The position numbers and the translations under genes are program-made. A DNA stretch of 64,000 nucleotides from Brassica napus (lineage: Eukaryota; Streptophyta; Magnoliopsida; Brassicales; Brassicaceae), in contig NC_063436.1 in NCBI RefSeq assembly GCF_020379485.1, forward strand, positions 18,059,389-18,123,388, read 5' to 3'. Shown here piece by piece: positions 33,401 to 43,785 of this stretch (position 1 is its first letter; each line of letters begins with the position of its first letter). A model generated the notes under the pieces. That model saw only the letters and a program-made list of their open reading frames with translations. It was not told the origin of the DNA and did no database searches.

Positions 33401-35272
33401 GACGATCTTCGGAAAGCGACTCTATGTTGTTTTCCGGCTAAGCAATCATGACATGGTGAGAGAGAGAGACCTTTCATATTAGGAAGAAGTTTCTTGCGAG
33501 AAAGTATGTTTAAACCTTTCTCACTCATATGCCCGAGTCTTCGGTGCCATATATCTATGTCATCACTTGCGACATTTACTTCTTCCTTGCAAAGCTTGGC
33601 TTGAGTCACATATAATGAGCCTTCTTTACTTCCTCGAGCCATGATCAAACTTCCTTTGGTTAGCTTCCATTTGCTACTGCCAAAGTGGCTATCGAAACCG
33701 GCATCATCGAGCTTCCCGGTTGATATGAGATTGAGCCGAATGTCGGGAACATGCCTCACATCTTTGAGAACTATCTTACATCCCGTGTTTGATGTAAGAA
33801 TAACATCTCCCTTTCCAACGATCTTGCTTCTTCCTTGATTTCCCATTTGAACATTACCAAAGTCACCACTTTGGTAGGTTGTGAAGAAGCTTCCATGAGG
33901 GGTGACGTGAAAAGAAGCACCAGAATCAACGATCCATGAGCTATCATCAGAGCTAAGATTACATTCTCCAATGAGATATAATTCTTCGCTCTGGTCTTCC
34001 ACAATGGTGGTAGTCTTGTCTTCATGCTTCTTTGTAGGATTGAACCGGTCTGGTTTGATATTACCGGTTTGTTTGTCTTTCTTTAAAAACCGACATTCCG
34101 ACTTCATGTGACCCGGCTTGCCGCAATAATAGCAGGTAACTCTTGGACGTGACTTGGATCTTCCTCGAGATTGGTCTCGTCCTCTGCTTCTGTTGTGACC
34201 ACGAGTCTCTTCTCTACCCCGTCTATCAACAATGTTAGCTTCTGAATAAGAGCTCGAACCTCGCTCCTTCCTGCGAACTTCTTCATTTAGAAGGCTATCA
34301 GTGACGGTGTCCATGGTAAGCTTTCCCTCCGGTGCTGAATTGCTTAGAGTGACAACTAGTGTGTCCCAACTCTCCGGTAGTGAACTAAGGAGTAAAAGGG
34401 CTTGCATTTCGTCTTCAACCTTCATATCAATTTTGTTAAGTTGATTTACGATCCCCTTGAAATTGTTCAAGTGCTCCATCATACTCTGGCCATCCTTGTA
34501 CTCCAACTTTACCAACCGTCGAACAAGAAGAGCTTTGTTTCGAGGTGTTTTCTTTTGAATCATGGATTCAAGTTTTGTCCATAATTCAAAAGCATTTGTG
34601 TAGGTAGATACATGTTCAAAGAGAGATCGGTCGACATACTTGCGTATTACGGCAACCGCTTTTCTATTAAGAATCTCCCATGCTTTATCATCCTTTCCTT
34701 CCGGCTTATCCTTCATGATGATGGGCTCATGCAAATCCTTGCAATAAAGGTGATCTTCCATCATCGGTTTCCAATAAGAGAAGTTGTCCGTCGTGAGCTT
34801 GAACATATCACCTTCAAAGGTAACGGTGGCCTCCATCTTCACTTCTTCAAAGATAACCGGTAACTTAGCTCTGATACCAGCTGTTGAGAAAATTAGGGGA
34901 TAATATTTTCTTCGAGAGGTTAAGATGGAATGTAGACGGTTTTTATTTGAGATAACCTTTGTATTTTAGGAAAGGGATTTTTCTACTAAAGCTTGTGTTT
35001 GGAGATTTCTTGGAGATTTTTAGAACTCTTGCTGAAATGTTTTCTCTCTATTATTTTTCTTGATTCTGGATGATTACAAGTGAACTAGACATCCCTATTT
35101 ATACTAGTAAATGGAGACTACAAGTTAGTTCTAGAACACTCCATCTTCTACACACTTCCTTTTCTACACACTTCTTCATCCTTCTCCATTTTTCTCTAGA
35201 TATTTTTTTTTTTTTTCTTCTTGGACTTCTTGGTTATAGATTAAACTTGGGCTAATGAGGGAAAACTCAACA
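30463..35272 (-). mobile_element. Full-length Ty1/Copia LTR retrotransposon (4.81 kb)
   Basis: LTRs at 30463-30852 (390 bp) and 34882-35272 (391 bp) both run TGTTGAGAAAATTAGG ... AAAACTCAACA and differ at only a few places (a T-run length and a G/A near 35225). The target duplication is AATCT at 30458-30462 and 35273-35277. On the minus strand the primer site TGGTATCAGAGC (34879-34868, initiator tRNA-Met) lies 2 nt inside the 5' LTR. A polypurine tract (GGGAAGGGGGAGATT) abuts the 3' LTR at 30853-30868. The near-identical LTRs and open polyprotein indicate a recent insertion. Confidence 0.95.
30871..34842 (-). CDS. Copia gag-pol polyprotein (1323 residues, intact)
   Basis: A single open frame starting MKMEATVTFEGD. 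Domains in order: gag (UBN2-like) to about residue 210; zinc knuckle CYYCGKPGHMKSEC near 237; protease with IVDSGASFHV near 305; GAG-pre-integrase around WHRRLGHMSEKG near 434; integrase core with HTDVCSM, FIDDHSRKVWVY and SDNGGEY up to about 640; reverse transcriptase with KARLVVKGF, LDVKTAFLHGELEEEIYMEQ and YVDDMLIVG around 870-1050; RNase H with YTDADWAGDKDSRKSTSG near 1200 and STTEAEY. The integrase-before-RT order places it in Ty1/Copia. No stop or frameshift is present, so the element may be autonomous. It lies between the two LTRs and antisense to the BAHD gene. Confidence 0.96.
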   Translation of the reverse strand: MKMEATVTFEGDMFKLTTDNFSYWKPMMEDHLYCKDLHEPIIMKDKPEGKDDKAWEILNRKAVAVIRKYVDRSLFEHVSTYTNAFELWTKLESMIQKKTPRNKALLVRRLVKLEYKDGQSMMEHLNNFKGIVNQLNKIDMKVEDEMQALLLLSSLPESWDTLVVTLSNSAPEGKLTMDTVTDSLLNEEVRRKERGSSSYSEANIVDRRGREETRGHNRSRGRDQSRGRSKSRPRVTCYYCGKPGHMKSECRFLKKDKQTGNIKPDRFNPTKKHEDKTTTIVEDQSEELYLIGECNLSSDDSSWIVDSGASFHVTPHGSFFTTYQSGDFGNVQMGNQGRSKIVGKGDVILTSNTGCKIVLKDVRHVPDIRLNLISTGKLDDAGFDSHFGSSKWKLTKGSLIMARGSKEGSLYVTQAKLCKEEVNVASDDIDIWHRRLGHMSEKGLNILSRKKLLPNMKGLSLSPCHDCLAGKQHRVAFRRSSTPMRRKHILDLVHTDVCSMSEKSNGGASYFVTFIDDHSRKVWVYLLKTKDQVLDAFKEFVAQAERSTGQKLKCVRSDNGGEYRGPFEAFCKAHGIRMEKTPPKTPQLNGLAERMNRTITERVRCMLSHAKLSKPFWGEAIKTAVDVINLTPSVPLEGDVPEEVWSGKKVSYNHLKVFGCRAFVHIPKDERAKLDSKTKECIYLGSPRDDFGYRLWDPVNRKIIRSRDVVFFEDQTIEDINKSKKPKLRVVRNEDSHKPQDHEQVIGDDGEEDPIMDPNGDEGEEEDQVEPEEEHEPRRSARETRPSVRYYRDEYVNLTDEGEPESYEEAIGDTHKDEWVEAMQDEMQSLHDNHTYELMKLPKGKRALKNKWVYRLKYEERSSNPRYKARLVVKGFNQKKGIDFEEIFSPVVKMSSIRVVLGLAAVLDLEIEQLDVKTAFLHGELEEEIYMEQPEGFKVPGKEDLVCRLKKSLYGLKQAPRQWYKKFDSFMVDHNFKKTKNDHCVFIKRYESGDFLILLLYVDDMLIVGQDRNKITALKKDLGRCFAMKDLGQARQILGMKITRDRPKKLLWLSQERYVERVLERFNMHKAKPVSTPLGGHFKLSSKQSPTSEKEKEEMKTTPYASAVGSLMYAMVCTRPDIAYAVGVVCRFLANPGKEHWKAVKWILRYLRGTTKKCLCFGNGKLELNGYTDADWAGDKDSRKSTSGFVTTFAGGAVSWQSKLQKCVALSTTEAEYIAATEACKEMLWMKNFLLELGVKQDKYNMLCDNQSAIHLAKNPTFHSRSKHINIRHHWIREVLEEKLIHLNKVHTDENWSDFMTKVLPIKKFEDCCKGTGMTTVSG

Positions 35273-36110
35273 AATCTTGGGCGCATATTTGCAGATTGCA
35301 AGAACATGGCAACTCCACGGAGTCTCCCCTTCTTCCAGAGGATCTAACTCCCAGCTTTGATCGTACCATCATCAATCTTCCTCCCGGGTTGAGTCGAAAA
35401 TGGTGTCGTATCTCTCAAAGGAGAGCCATGACTTTAAATCCCTGAAGCCGCCTCCCATCGATGAGATAGGCACGGACATTGTACGTGTCTCTCTCGACTT
35501 AACTCTGGAGGACATTGAGCAGCTCCGGGAACGTGTCAAGAGCCACTCATCTCGCGAGCTTCATCTGTCAACCTTTGTCATCGCCTATGCTTACGCATGG
35601 ACGTGTGTGGTGAAAGCGCGTGGAGGTGACGCGAACAGACCGACACTTTTTTGTTATACAGCAGACTTTAGGTCTCGGTTAGACCCGCCACTTCCCGCCA
35701 CGTACTTCGGGAGCTTCGTGTTTCCAACAGGTTGGTTCCATTACGAAGCGAGAACGTTTTTGAAAGAAGATGGTTTTGTTAGAGCTGTCGAGATTCTAAG
35801 TGATTCGGTCAAAGGTGTTGGTTCACGAGGGATAGAGTCATTCTTTGAGGACTTTGTGGAGGCAAAAAAAAGAAATTTAAAACAGGTGTACAGTTCGGAT
35901 CTGTAGCCGGGACGACCAGGTTAGGGATATACGGGTTAGATTTTGGATGGGGAAGACCCGTTAAAGCAGAGGTTTGTGCACATTGACCGCAATGAAGCCT
36001 TCTCTATGTCAGAAAGGAGGGATGAGTCAGGTGGTGTGGAGATTGGATTGTGCTTGAAGAAGAGGGAGATGAACCCTTTTCTTTCTTTATTTAAAGATGG
36101 CCTAAGACCA

Positions 36111-36384
36111 TCGCTACACTCAAAATGGGTATCGAAACTCTAAAATAATGTTCATTCTAAATATTACATCTATGAAATAATTAACTCTTATATATAAGTT
36201 CTCAACTTCTCTCCTATTTTTCCTTTTTAATTGATAATATATTGTATGTATTCTATTGAGAATTGTTATTATTCTATTATTGAAGAAGATGGCTCAAAAA
36301 AATCTTCTTCAAATTTTAGTTTATGTGTAATAATGTTTTTTTTTTCATTTTAAATTTGCAATTGTTTGCATTTTAATTTAGTTA
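36111..36384. other. AT-rich spacer, MITE-like start
   Basis: TAAGACCATCGCTACACTCAAAATGGG at 36103-36130 resembles the end of a Brassicaceae MITE whose other end is probably cut by the adjacent Helitron. Nothing coding. Confidence 0.35.
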
Positions 36385-37358
36385 CTAGGTTAAGACCCGC
36401 GCCTTGCGCGGGATGAACATTATATATAAAATAATTTTTATATATTATATGTTTATAACATATTATGAAATAATAAATAGATATTGAATAATTAAAAATT
36501 CATTATCTATTACTTACATAATTAAATTGGTGCGAACATATAATATATAAATTTAACTAAATTTAAATGATAGTAACATATATATGGTATATTTTAATAT
36601 TAATATTTATTAGATGATGCTTTTTGCTCATATTTTTTTATCATTTGTATCTGTTATAGCAAAAAATCTAAATTAGTGATAACAAAATTTTCACTGTGAG
36701 ATTTATGGTTTAAATAATTTATAATATTTTAAAAAATTAAGTTCTCAATATTTTTTCAAATTTTTTATCAAAATGTTCAAAGTAAATTTCAAAATTAAGA
36801 TATTTATGTATTTTTATATGGCATATAGTTTAATTTAAAATGATACATATATTTATATATCTTTTATTTTTGATACTTATTAAATGAGACTTTCAACTTA
36901 TATTATTTTTTAATTATTTGTATCATGTCATAACTACAAAATTTTTAAATGATAGATCACAAAATTTGAATGTGAATTTATACTCGTTTTTAAAAATTCA
37001 AAATATAATATATAAATAATTTTTTTAATTTTTATTATATGGTTATTATGATTGTTTAATTTATTTTAATAGCTTAAAATTAAACAAATATTATTATAAT
37101 ACACACTTATTCTTATCAAATCTTTATTATTCAAAATCATTAATTGTCATATATACTTTAGCCACATTAGGCAATTCCGTAATCTTATTTAAGGAAATAA
37201 TAAAGCACATTAATAATGTATTTATTGTGGTTTAATAAAAAGCTTATTATATATTTAGATAGACCAACCTATTTTTCTAAAGATTCTAAAAATCATTCTA
37301 GTGATGACATGTGGCTACAAAAAAATGTTGCAATGCTTCTCAAATAATATATAAGGGA
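36385..37358 (-). mobile_element. Non-autonomous Helitron (974 bp)
   Basis: Read on the minus strand it starts A/TCCCTTATATATTATTTGAG and ends with the hairpin CCCGCGCAAGGCGCGGG, a short spacer TCTTAAC and CTAG/T. This is a textbook 5' TC / 3' CTAG structure between A and T. The interior carries AGAAAAATAGGTTGGTC, also found in the right-end repeats of the window. No coding capacity. Confidence 0.88.
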
Positions 37359-37574
37359 TCTTATTTGTAATGTTATATGTTTATAAAAGTTGTTAAAAAA
37401 AGTTGAAAAAAATATCCTAATCCTAGATTCCTAGGTTTCCTTACAGAGACAATTTCTTACCGACATAAGTTTAAGACGCTTCGGGAAAAAAAAAAAATCT
37501 TAGGTGAAGAGATTATTGGAATCGCCTAGATTGCTCTACTAGATTGCTAAGGTATGCTATCTAGAAATCTGAAG

Positions 37575-38621
37575 ATGAGAAGAGAGCTTCCTTTTGACGT
37601 AGTGGTGGAAATACTCGCTAGGACTCCTGTTAAGGACTTAATACGGTTTAGATGTGTCTGCAAAACTTGTCGTTCCGTCGTTCAGATACTCTACTTGGTC
37701 GTTTTTCTTATCAAGATGGCAAGCCATAGATGATGGTACTCGAAGATGTTAACTTAAACGTTAGAGATAACAAATTGCTTCTCGACGCTGGTTTAGTTGG
37801 TCACTGCCATGGACTGTTTTGCTTATATTTTGAAGATATGACTTTTGGTGTTTGGAACCCGTCACTGAGAGAATTAAGGAGAGTACAAACAAGGCATGTC
37901 AGTAACTGGGCTGAGATCGGTTTTGGTTATGACCACTCAAGTCAAGATTATAAGATTGTGTTGGTTCTTGATATGCGAGGCAGCCATTCTAAAGCACTAG
38001 TGTTATCCTTAACGTCGGGTGAGTCTCGGATGATTGATGTTCCGTGTTTAGAAAACATTGTCGTCTTGATCCGCATGAGACTTCCTGGAACGCTGGTTGG
38101 TGAAAATAACTACTGGCAGGTCTATGATGATAAGGTCTGATAAGGTTTTAAGCTTTGATTTGGTGTCAGAGACTTTCAACTACTGCCCAGGTCCGAGTAA
38201 CTGTGGTAAAGCATTTCCTCAAGTTATAGAGGGGTTAAGAGGAAGAGGTCTATGTACAGTGGGGGTTGACGCCCTTTCTAGTGATATCATCGTTTGGTCT
38301 GCTCAACATGACGAGAAGATTGGTGGTATCAAATGTTGGAGCAAGATCTGCAATCTCTCGAGGGGTCTTCTTGAAATCTCGACTAGTTGTAGTATCGCTC
38401 AGATTCACCTAGTGTCTGCGATAACTTATGGCGGATTGCTATTAGTTTTAGTAGGTATTGATGGAAAAGAATCAATTGGAAGAGAATCAAAATTGGTTGC
38501 GTACAACTTAGAGGAGAAAAGTTTGACAAATGTTGAGATTAGTTTACCCCTCTATACTTATGGGAGTACTCTTCTGACGTATGTTGAAACGCTTGTCCCT
38601 ATTCCTGGCTCTTTCAGTTAA
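37575..38621 (+). pseudogene. F-box associated (FBA/kelch-type) pseudogene
   Basis: The start MRRELPFDVVVEILARTPVK then DLIRFRCVCKTCRSVVQ is a good F-box. A deletion then leads to a stop at 37730. The FBA part follows: HCHGLFCLYFEDMTFGVWNP and EIGFGYDHSSQDYKIVLVLD. A short direct repeat at 38124-38142 (TGATAAGG twice) shifts the frame inside VYDDKV, after which the second frame runs VLSFDLVSETFNYCPGPSNC to GSTLLTYVETLVPIPGSFS. F-box proteins are substrate adaptors of SCF E3 ligases. Two lesions make a complete protein unlikely. Related to, but not the same as, the F-box gene at 51.3 kb. Confidence 0.85.
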
Positions 38622-39022
38622 GACGCTATAAAGGTTTCTTGAGCTTTGCTTGCTTTGTTTTATCTCATCTATCTGCAGCAAAACACAATAACAAATCATT
38701 GTTTGTTTGCTCTCTTCTTTTTCCATGGATATTTAGTTTTGTAAATGATGTATTTCATTCGTTCGGTGGCAAAACACAATAACAATATGTTGTTTTTGTG
38801 TATTATTTATGAAAAACGAGTGAATATTGAAACGGGAGCAAAAGAAGTTCACTTTCTTCATGCTGTTATCTTATCTGGACTGAAAGGCACCCATTTATGT
38901 AGTTGAAAGACGAGCATTTTTCCAGGAAGAAGAAGAAGACCTTGTGAATGCTCACTATAAACAAGTTAAGGATACCATCAACATAATTAATCTGGTTTTG
39001 GTTCTATCTTTTAATGCCTCTA
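38622..39022. other. 3' flank of F-box pseudogene
   Basis: No gene recognised. The sequence is mixed, with a duplicated GGCAAAACACAATAACAA / GCAAAACACAATAACAA motif at 38678 and 38767. Confidence 0.4.
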
Positions 39023-39087
39023 CTAGATACTAACCCGCGCTGTGCGCGGATATTTTTGACAAATCTTCCTAATTGTTATAAAGATTA
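39023..39087 (-). mobile_element. Truncated Helitron 3' end
   Basis: Reverse strand: CCGCGCACAGCGCGG hairpin, GTTAGTAT and CTAG/T. Only about 65 bp remain before the 5' end of the next Helitron. It looks like a relic cut by that insertion. Confidence 0.65.
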
Positions 39088-39667
39088 TCTATATATATAA
39101 AGGAGAGTTTTCTCTCACCTTCTGCTGCCACGTCACCATAGAGGATGGGGCATTTTGTGACACGTGTCAGCACACCAGGTTATTTTCGTTTTTTGCTTTC
39201 TGCCGGATCTCTAATTCCTTTAATTCTATCTGGGCTTTTTTTACTTTAGGCCCAAATGTTTGCACACCTGTTAGAACCCCACATGGGACTAGGGTTCCCT
39301 CCTCCTCCTCCTTCCACTTGCGACGCCACCTCCACAATGAGATCTTACAGAAGCTTAAAGTGACGTTCCGATCTACCAAGCGATTCCGATGGTTACTTCG
39401 TACACTCTCCTTGCCGATCTGAGAGTCCACACGATGCGCTAACACTGCGGAAGTCCATCTGCTGAGGTTTTGTTGCTCACCGGTGAAAATGTAAGACAAT
39501 TAACCGTGGCTACGATTGCATTCACTCTGATTGACTAAATCTTTTCAATTTCGTTTAAATCTATTTCCTTTTTTCTTAAAAAAAAATACTCAATGCGGAG
39601 TTTATAAGTTCTGTACTAATCAAACTTACCAGCACTTGCAAGACTTATAAAACATATTATATTGCAG

Positions 39668-39810
39668 ACAATAGATTATTTGTGTGATCTGATCGGTTTG
39701 TGGAATTGCATCATGTCATTTTGCCCATACTGTGTGAGAGTGAAGAAGCTTTTGCAGCAATTGGGTGCTATGTTCTTCGCCATTGAGCTCGACAAAGAGA
39801 CAAATTTTCG
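39668..39810 (+). pseudogene. Glutaredoxin (CPYC-type, GRXC2-like) exon fragment in Helitron
   Basis: The frame reads SFCPYCVRVKKLLQQLGAMF then FAIELDKET, the active-site CPYC motif and following helix/strand of class I glutaredoxins. The next exon and its TVPNVF motif are absent; unrelated sequence follows, then a stop at 39899. Glutaredoxins reduce disulfides with glutathione; this piece alone cannot fold. The best family match is GRXC2-like (YCPYCVRVKELLQQLGAKF, from memory). Confidence 0.85.
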
Positions 39811-40070
39811 TCCATTGTACCGGTGGTTACACTCGGGTCCATATCGAAGGGATGATCTGTCCCTCGATGGCGAACTGGCTGGATCGCGCTTCACGACCTA
39901 GATGGTGTCTTTAAATCCAAAAATGTCCGGTCTATTTTTCTCCATCACTCTTTAAGCATATATTTGAATGATATGTATCATTATTCACTATGCACGTACT
40001 ATGGTTGATATTAAGAGTTATCAATGTTCATTCTTATTAACCTTTTGTCCTAATCTTGTTTTATATGGAC

Positions 40071-40860
40071 AGGTTTTAGCTGCTATAAAACATCCTTGAT
40101 CTAAATTCTAAACCACCAACTGTTATCCAGGTACGAGATTTTCTAATTCGGACACTTTCTGTAACCAGATAAAATAAAATGTTACGGACTACCAATTATT
40201 ATCAATTATATAGCTAATGTGTCAGGTTTCTATTATGTAGGTGGCGATTCCCACCACCATCTTGAAGAAAACTGGTAAAGATTTCTTCCAAAGGAGGCAG
40301 AGCTTTCTGAAAGTTTCAACCGAGTTTGCATATTATACGCCCATGAGCATACCTTCCCTCACCTGCTACATGATACCTGAAGCATGCACCTTCTTTTGAG
40401 TATTCTATCATTACTATGTATCTTTACAACTTATTATTCTATCATTCTTTAAATTTTGTTCTGTTTTCTACTCGCAGACCGAGCTGAACTTATCATGCTT
40501 TGTGGACATTTAAGATGATGAAGACTTCTGTGAAAAGTTAGCTACTGAGGCAATCCTCGTCCTTTTACCTGGTATTAATCAATATTCAGTATCTATGTCC
40601 AAGTTTTAGCGGTCTTTCAGTAAAGACAATCATTTTTTCTGTTTGATAATTTCAACAAAACAACCTATATGTTGTGTGCTGGTTTGGTTTAGGGATTGCT
40701 TTTACTCTGAAGAACTGGTTGAGGCATTCCATTGACATGGATACTCCAACTTTGGAAGATGCATTTGATAGATTGAAGAGCTTTTGTGATCGCCATTCTG
40801 TTTCAGGTGAACCTCCAATCAAAGATGTCGGAGGCAGGAAAATGTTTTACATTTGAAAGG
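40071..40860 (+). pseudogene. Tyrosine aminotransferase-like (TAT/SUR1 family) 3' exons in Helitron
   Basis: Exon pieces in order: VLAAIKHP..(stop).. TVIQ at about 40074-40131; AIPTTILKKTGKDFFQRRQS and IPSLTCYMIPEACTF at about 40242-40398; TELNLSCFVDI, a stop, then DDEDFCEKLATEAILVLLPG at about 40479-40572; GIAFTLKNWLRHSIDMDTPT then LEDAFDRLKSFCDRHSVS at about 40691-40806. These are the last four exons of a PLP-dependent tyrosine/C-S lyase family enzyme, with introns kept. Stops in two exons show decay. Source locus not in this window. Confidence 0.85.
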
Positions 40861-41527
40861 GGTCAACAAACCAATTACATCATATTTTCTAAAGTATATT
40901 TTTTTAACAGGAATCCACATGGGTCATCTGACCACCATAACGGTAGTTCGGCCACTGACAACGAAGCTCCACTCAAAGATGTCAATGGTGTCAACTAAAG
41001 GGTTCTTATGTAAGCCTAAGTCTTTTTTATATGTTTTGTTCTGCTTGCTCTCTTGCTTGTTTATTTGAAATTTGAGGTTAGTTTTTTTTCTTTGTACCAA
41101 GTGTAGTCTTGTTCTTGATCACATACTCGAAAATTTCTCTGTTTTTTGTTTGTTTGTTTAAATAGCAAGTTCTGATTGTTCTCTGAGGAAAAAGAAAATT
41201 TCGGATTTTTCTGTTGCCCCAACAGGTTCATGTATAGGTTTTGTTCATGAAACAACTCTAGAATGTTTCTCTGTTGTCTCTGGAGATTCGAGTTTAGGTT
41301 TTCTGTTTGATCTTTTGTATAGGTTCTGCTCACATTCAAAATGTTCTATGTTTCTTCTGAAGATATTTTTAATTCACGTATATGTTTCTGGGGCCATAAC
41401 ACTCATGAGTATATTAGACTGATTCAGACTCACCAGAGGGATCTAAACTCTGTTTCAAAATTTTAAGAGATTTTTTCCTCTGTGTTTCCTTTAAACCAAA
41501 ATCTTTGTGGTTTTCTTTGTTTTTGTA

Positions 41528-41620
41528 GCGGACCAACCCGTACAGAGGCGGTAAGTTGGTTTCTATGTTGACTGAAGCTGGAGTTTTCTCTGCAAAAGCT
41601 GGAACAACTTCTGCTTAATA
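41528..41620 (+). other. Possible third captured exon in Helitron
   Basis: After a TTTTTGTAG acceptor-like site the frame reads RTNPYRGGKLVSMLTEAGVF then SAKAGTTSA and stops. Composition is coding-like, but I cannot name the family. Confidence 0.35.
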
Positions 41621-42085
41621 AGCACATCCATTTGTGATTTGCTTTTTATAAGTTTGTGTCATAAATGTCGACTTTGTCTGAAATGATTTAGAGTTGTGGT
41701 TAAGTCGAAGTCGGTATTGAACTTCTGATACATTTATGTTATCAGAATGAGTGACTTACTGAGAATAACTAATAAATAATTATGCAATCAACCAGTTTAC
41801 GCGTCGAATTTTCAACCACACGAGATTAAAACCAACAACATTCAAGCAACCACAGCCATTGTTGCACCCAACCTAAAACAAAAGCTGGTTGAAGCATGTT
41901 ACAAGTTAGAATGCCAGTTACTTTAAGTTTCAGAACAGTAGGAACTATGAACATAGATATTGAACCTGATATATAAACAAACGTTAAACTAAAAAATACT
42001 TCAGTTTCGTTGGATAGCAATTTTTTTCAAAAAAATTCTCATAGACTGATGCTTATTCAAAATACATTACACTTGAACATAGATA

Positions 42086-42484
42086 TCTTATATATTAAAA
42101 GAGAAGTCACAACTTTGATTCATGTGTGATTTTTTTAAAAATGGACCTAATGGACCTATTACTAGAAAGTCATGTTACATTTAATTTATAATCTTATCAT
42201 TATTATAGATCTAAATTACTCACTTTCTAGATTATAGGAACTAAATAATATGTCTACTACATTATAGGAACTAAATAATTATCAATCTTTTCCAAGCCAA
42301 AAACGTGATCTGAAAACAACCAATTCAATAAAAACATATACAATAAAATTATTATGTTTTAAAAATGATAGACACACATCATATATATTATACTAATATA
42401 TACCAATGTAGAATTAAAAATAAAATATTTTCATAAAAATAAATGAAAATAAACACCCGCGCGGTTGCGCGGGTCGAGATCTAG
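42086..42484 (+). mobile_element. Nested Helitron (399 bp)
   Basis: Begins A/TCTTATATATTAAAAGAGAAGTCAC and ends with the hairpin CCCGCGC-GGTT-GCGCGGG, TCGAGAT and CTAG/T. Its 5' end (..GATTCATGTGTGATTTTTTTAAAAATGGACC) matches those at 49311 (minus) and 54518 (plus), defining one family with three members here. Confidence 0.88.
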
Positions 42485-43785
42485 TTGAAGTTTATTACAG
42501 AAGCTCTTTCATCTAAGCCACTTCAAACAAATTAATATGCAACTGTCGCTGACTTAAAAATGATAAATTTGCAGGGAAAAAAGATGAAGAAGATAATGAA
42601 TTATATTTAAAATAAAACGTCTACATTCAAGTAGGAAAAAAATACACAAAACTAATAAATCATATTTTTTTATTAATCACAAGCTATAAAAATGTGAGTA
42701 AAACAATATTTGACATCCAAAACACAAATTCAAATTTATTCATTTTTAATTAGTGAACAATTCAACGTCAGTAGTTCAAGAACAATATATTTGGTAACCT
42801 AATAGTTCGTTATTATTGCACCATAAAGCTAAACCAAAAACATGAAATGTAACATAAAAAAGCAAAAAGTTACGACAATAATTGTTAATATTGCAGTAAC
42901 TGCCATTTGACAAAAGTTTTACATTATATCTTCAACAAAGAGAAAGATTCACAGTGAAACCTATTTCTCTACAATATTCAAAAAAAAAAAGGTTTCAGAT
43001 ACTTCTGTAAAAATTTATAACATACACGAAAGCATTGACAGCTGTGACGGAAACTCTTCAGACACAAACCCGACCATATATTTCGAAAACCTCAGCCTGA
43101 TATTTTGCAGCTGAGCCACTCAGGATGATGAATCAACAAGTTCAGTTAATGAATAAATGTTTGGATGATGACAATCCAGAGGCTCATTACATTAAAGGGT
43201 CAATACTTTGTCCACCACAAATCTATCAAAGGATTCACCTATCTATGCCAATCCGCAGAGGGAATTTCGAAAAGGAAAAAAAATATTTAGATAAGCTATC
43301 CTAGGAAAATAGTCAATTCAAATCTGATCAATGCTGAAGCATGATTAAGAACTCACTTAATGGATTCAAGATCATTTTGAAGAGAAAATATTTAACCGAT
43401 ACGGCCATAATGAAGCCCCCAAAAAATTGCCACAATTATGACATGGACAAAGAATGCGAGGATTGTTATTACTTTAAGAAATGTAACAATTTATTATTTT
43501 CATTCAAACAAGATAATCACAAAACCAACACATCCATTAACATTTTTCCTTTCCGAAAATCAACTTTACTTTATGTTTAAAGTGCAACTATATTAACTTT
43601 GTTCAGTGATACACTATAATCGCTAACCATAATCAAATGGATTAGAAAATTTACCGTTCTCTTTCAACATATTTGCATCTTCATATATTTGAAACTATTT
43701 TATTTACTAAAACCATAAAATTAAATTAAAATTCATTAACGAACAATACATACAAACCCGGCGCGTAGCGCCGGAATACCACTAG

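Larger units (their letters stand above)
39088..43785 (+). mobile_element. Large Helitron (4.7 kb) carrying host gene fragments
   Basis: 5' end A/TCTATATATATAAAGGAGAG; 3' end CCCGGCGCGTAGCGCCGG hairpin at 43757-43774, AATACCA and CTAG/T ending at 43785. Inside are a glutaredoxin exon (39700-39800), aminotransferase exons (40071-40860) and a second complete Helitron (42086-42484). No RepHel gene is seen, so it depends on other elements. Pairing this 5' end with this 3' end is inferred from orientation; no CTAG hairpin in + orientation lies between them except that of the nested element. Confidence 0.65.

Noticed and set aside
31094..34863. Plus-strand open frames opposite the Copia polyprotein
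   Set aside because: They are antisense to gag-pol and show no independent similarity.
36395..36411. GC-rich hairpins in AT-rich DNA as transcription terminators
   Set aside because: Each is followed at 7-10 nt by CTAG/T (or CTTG) and matches Helitron 3' ends; bacterial-type terminators are not expected in a plant nuclear genome.
39167..39499. 110-codon minus-strand frame at the start of the large Helitron
   Set aside because: Low-complexity Trp/Arg/Glu-rich reverse of a CTCCTCCTC tract; no family resemblance.
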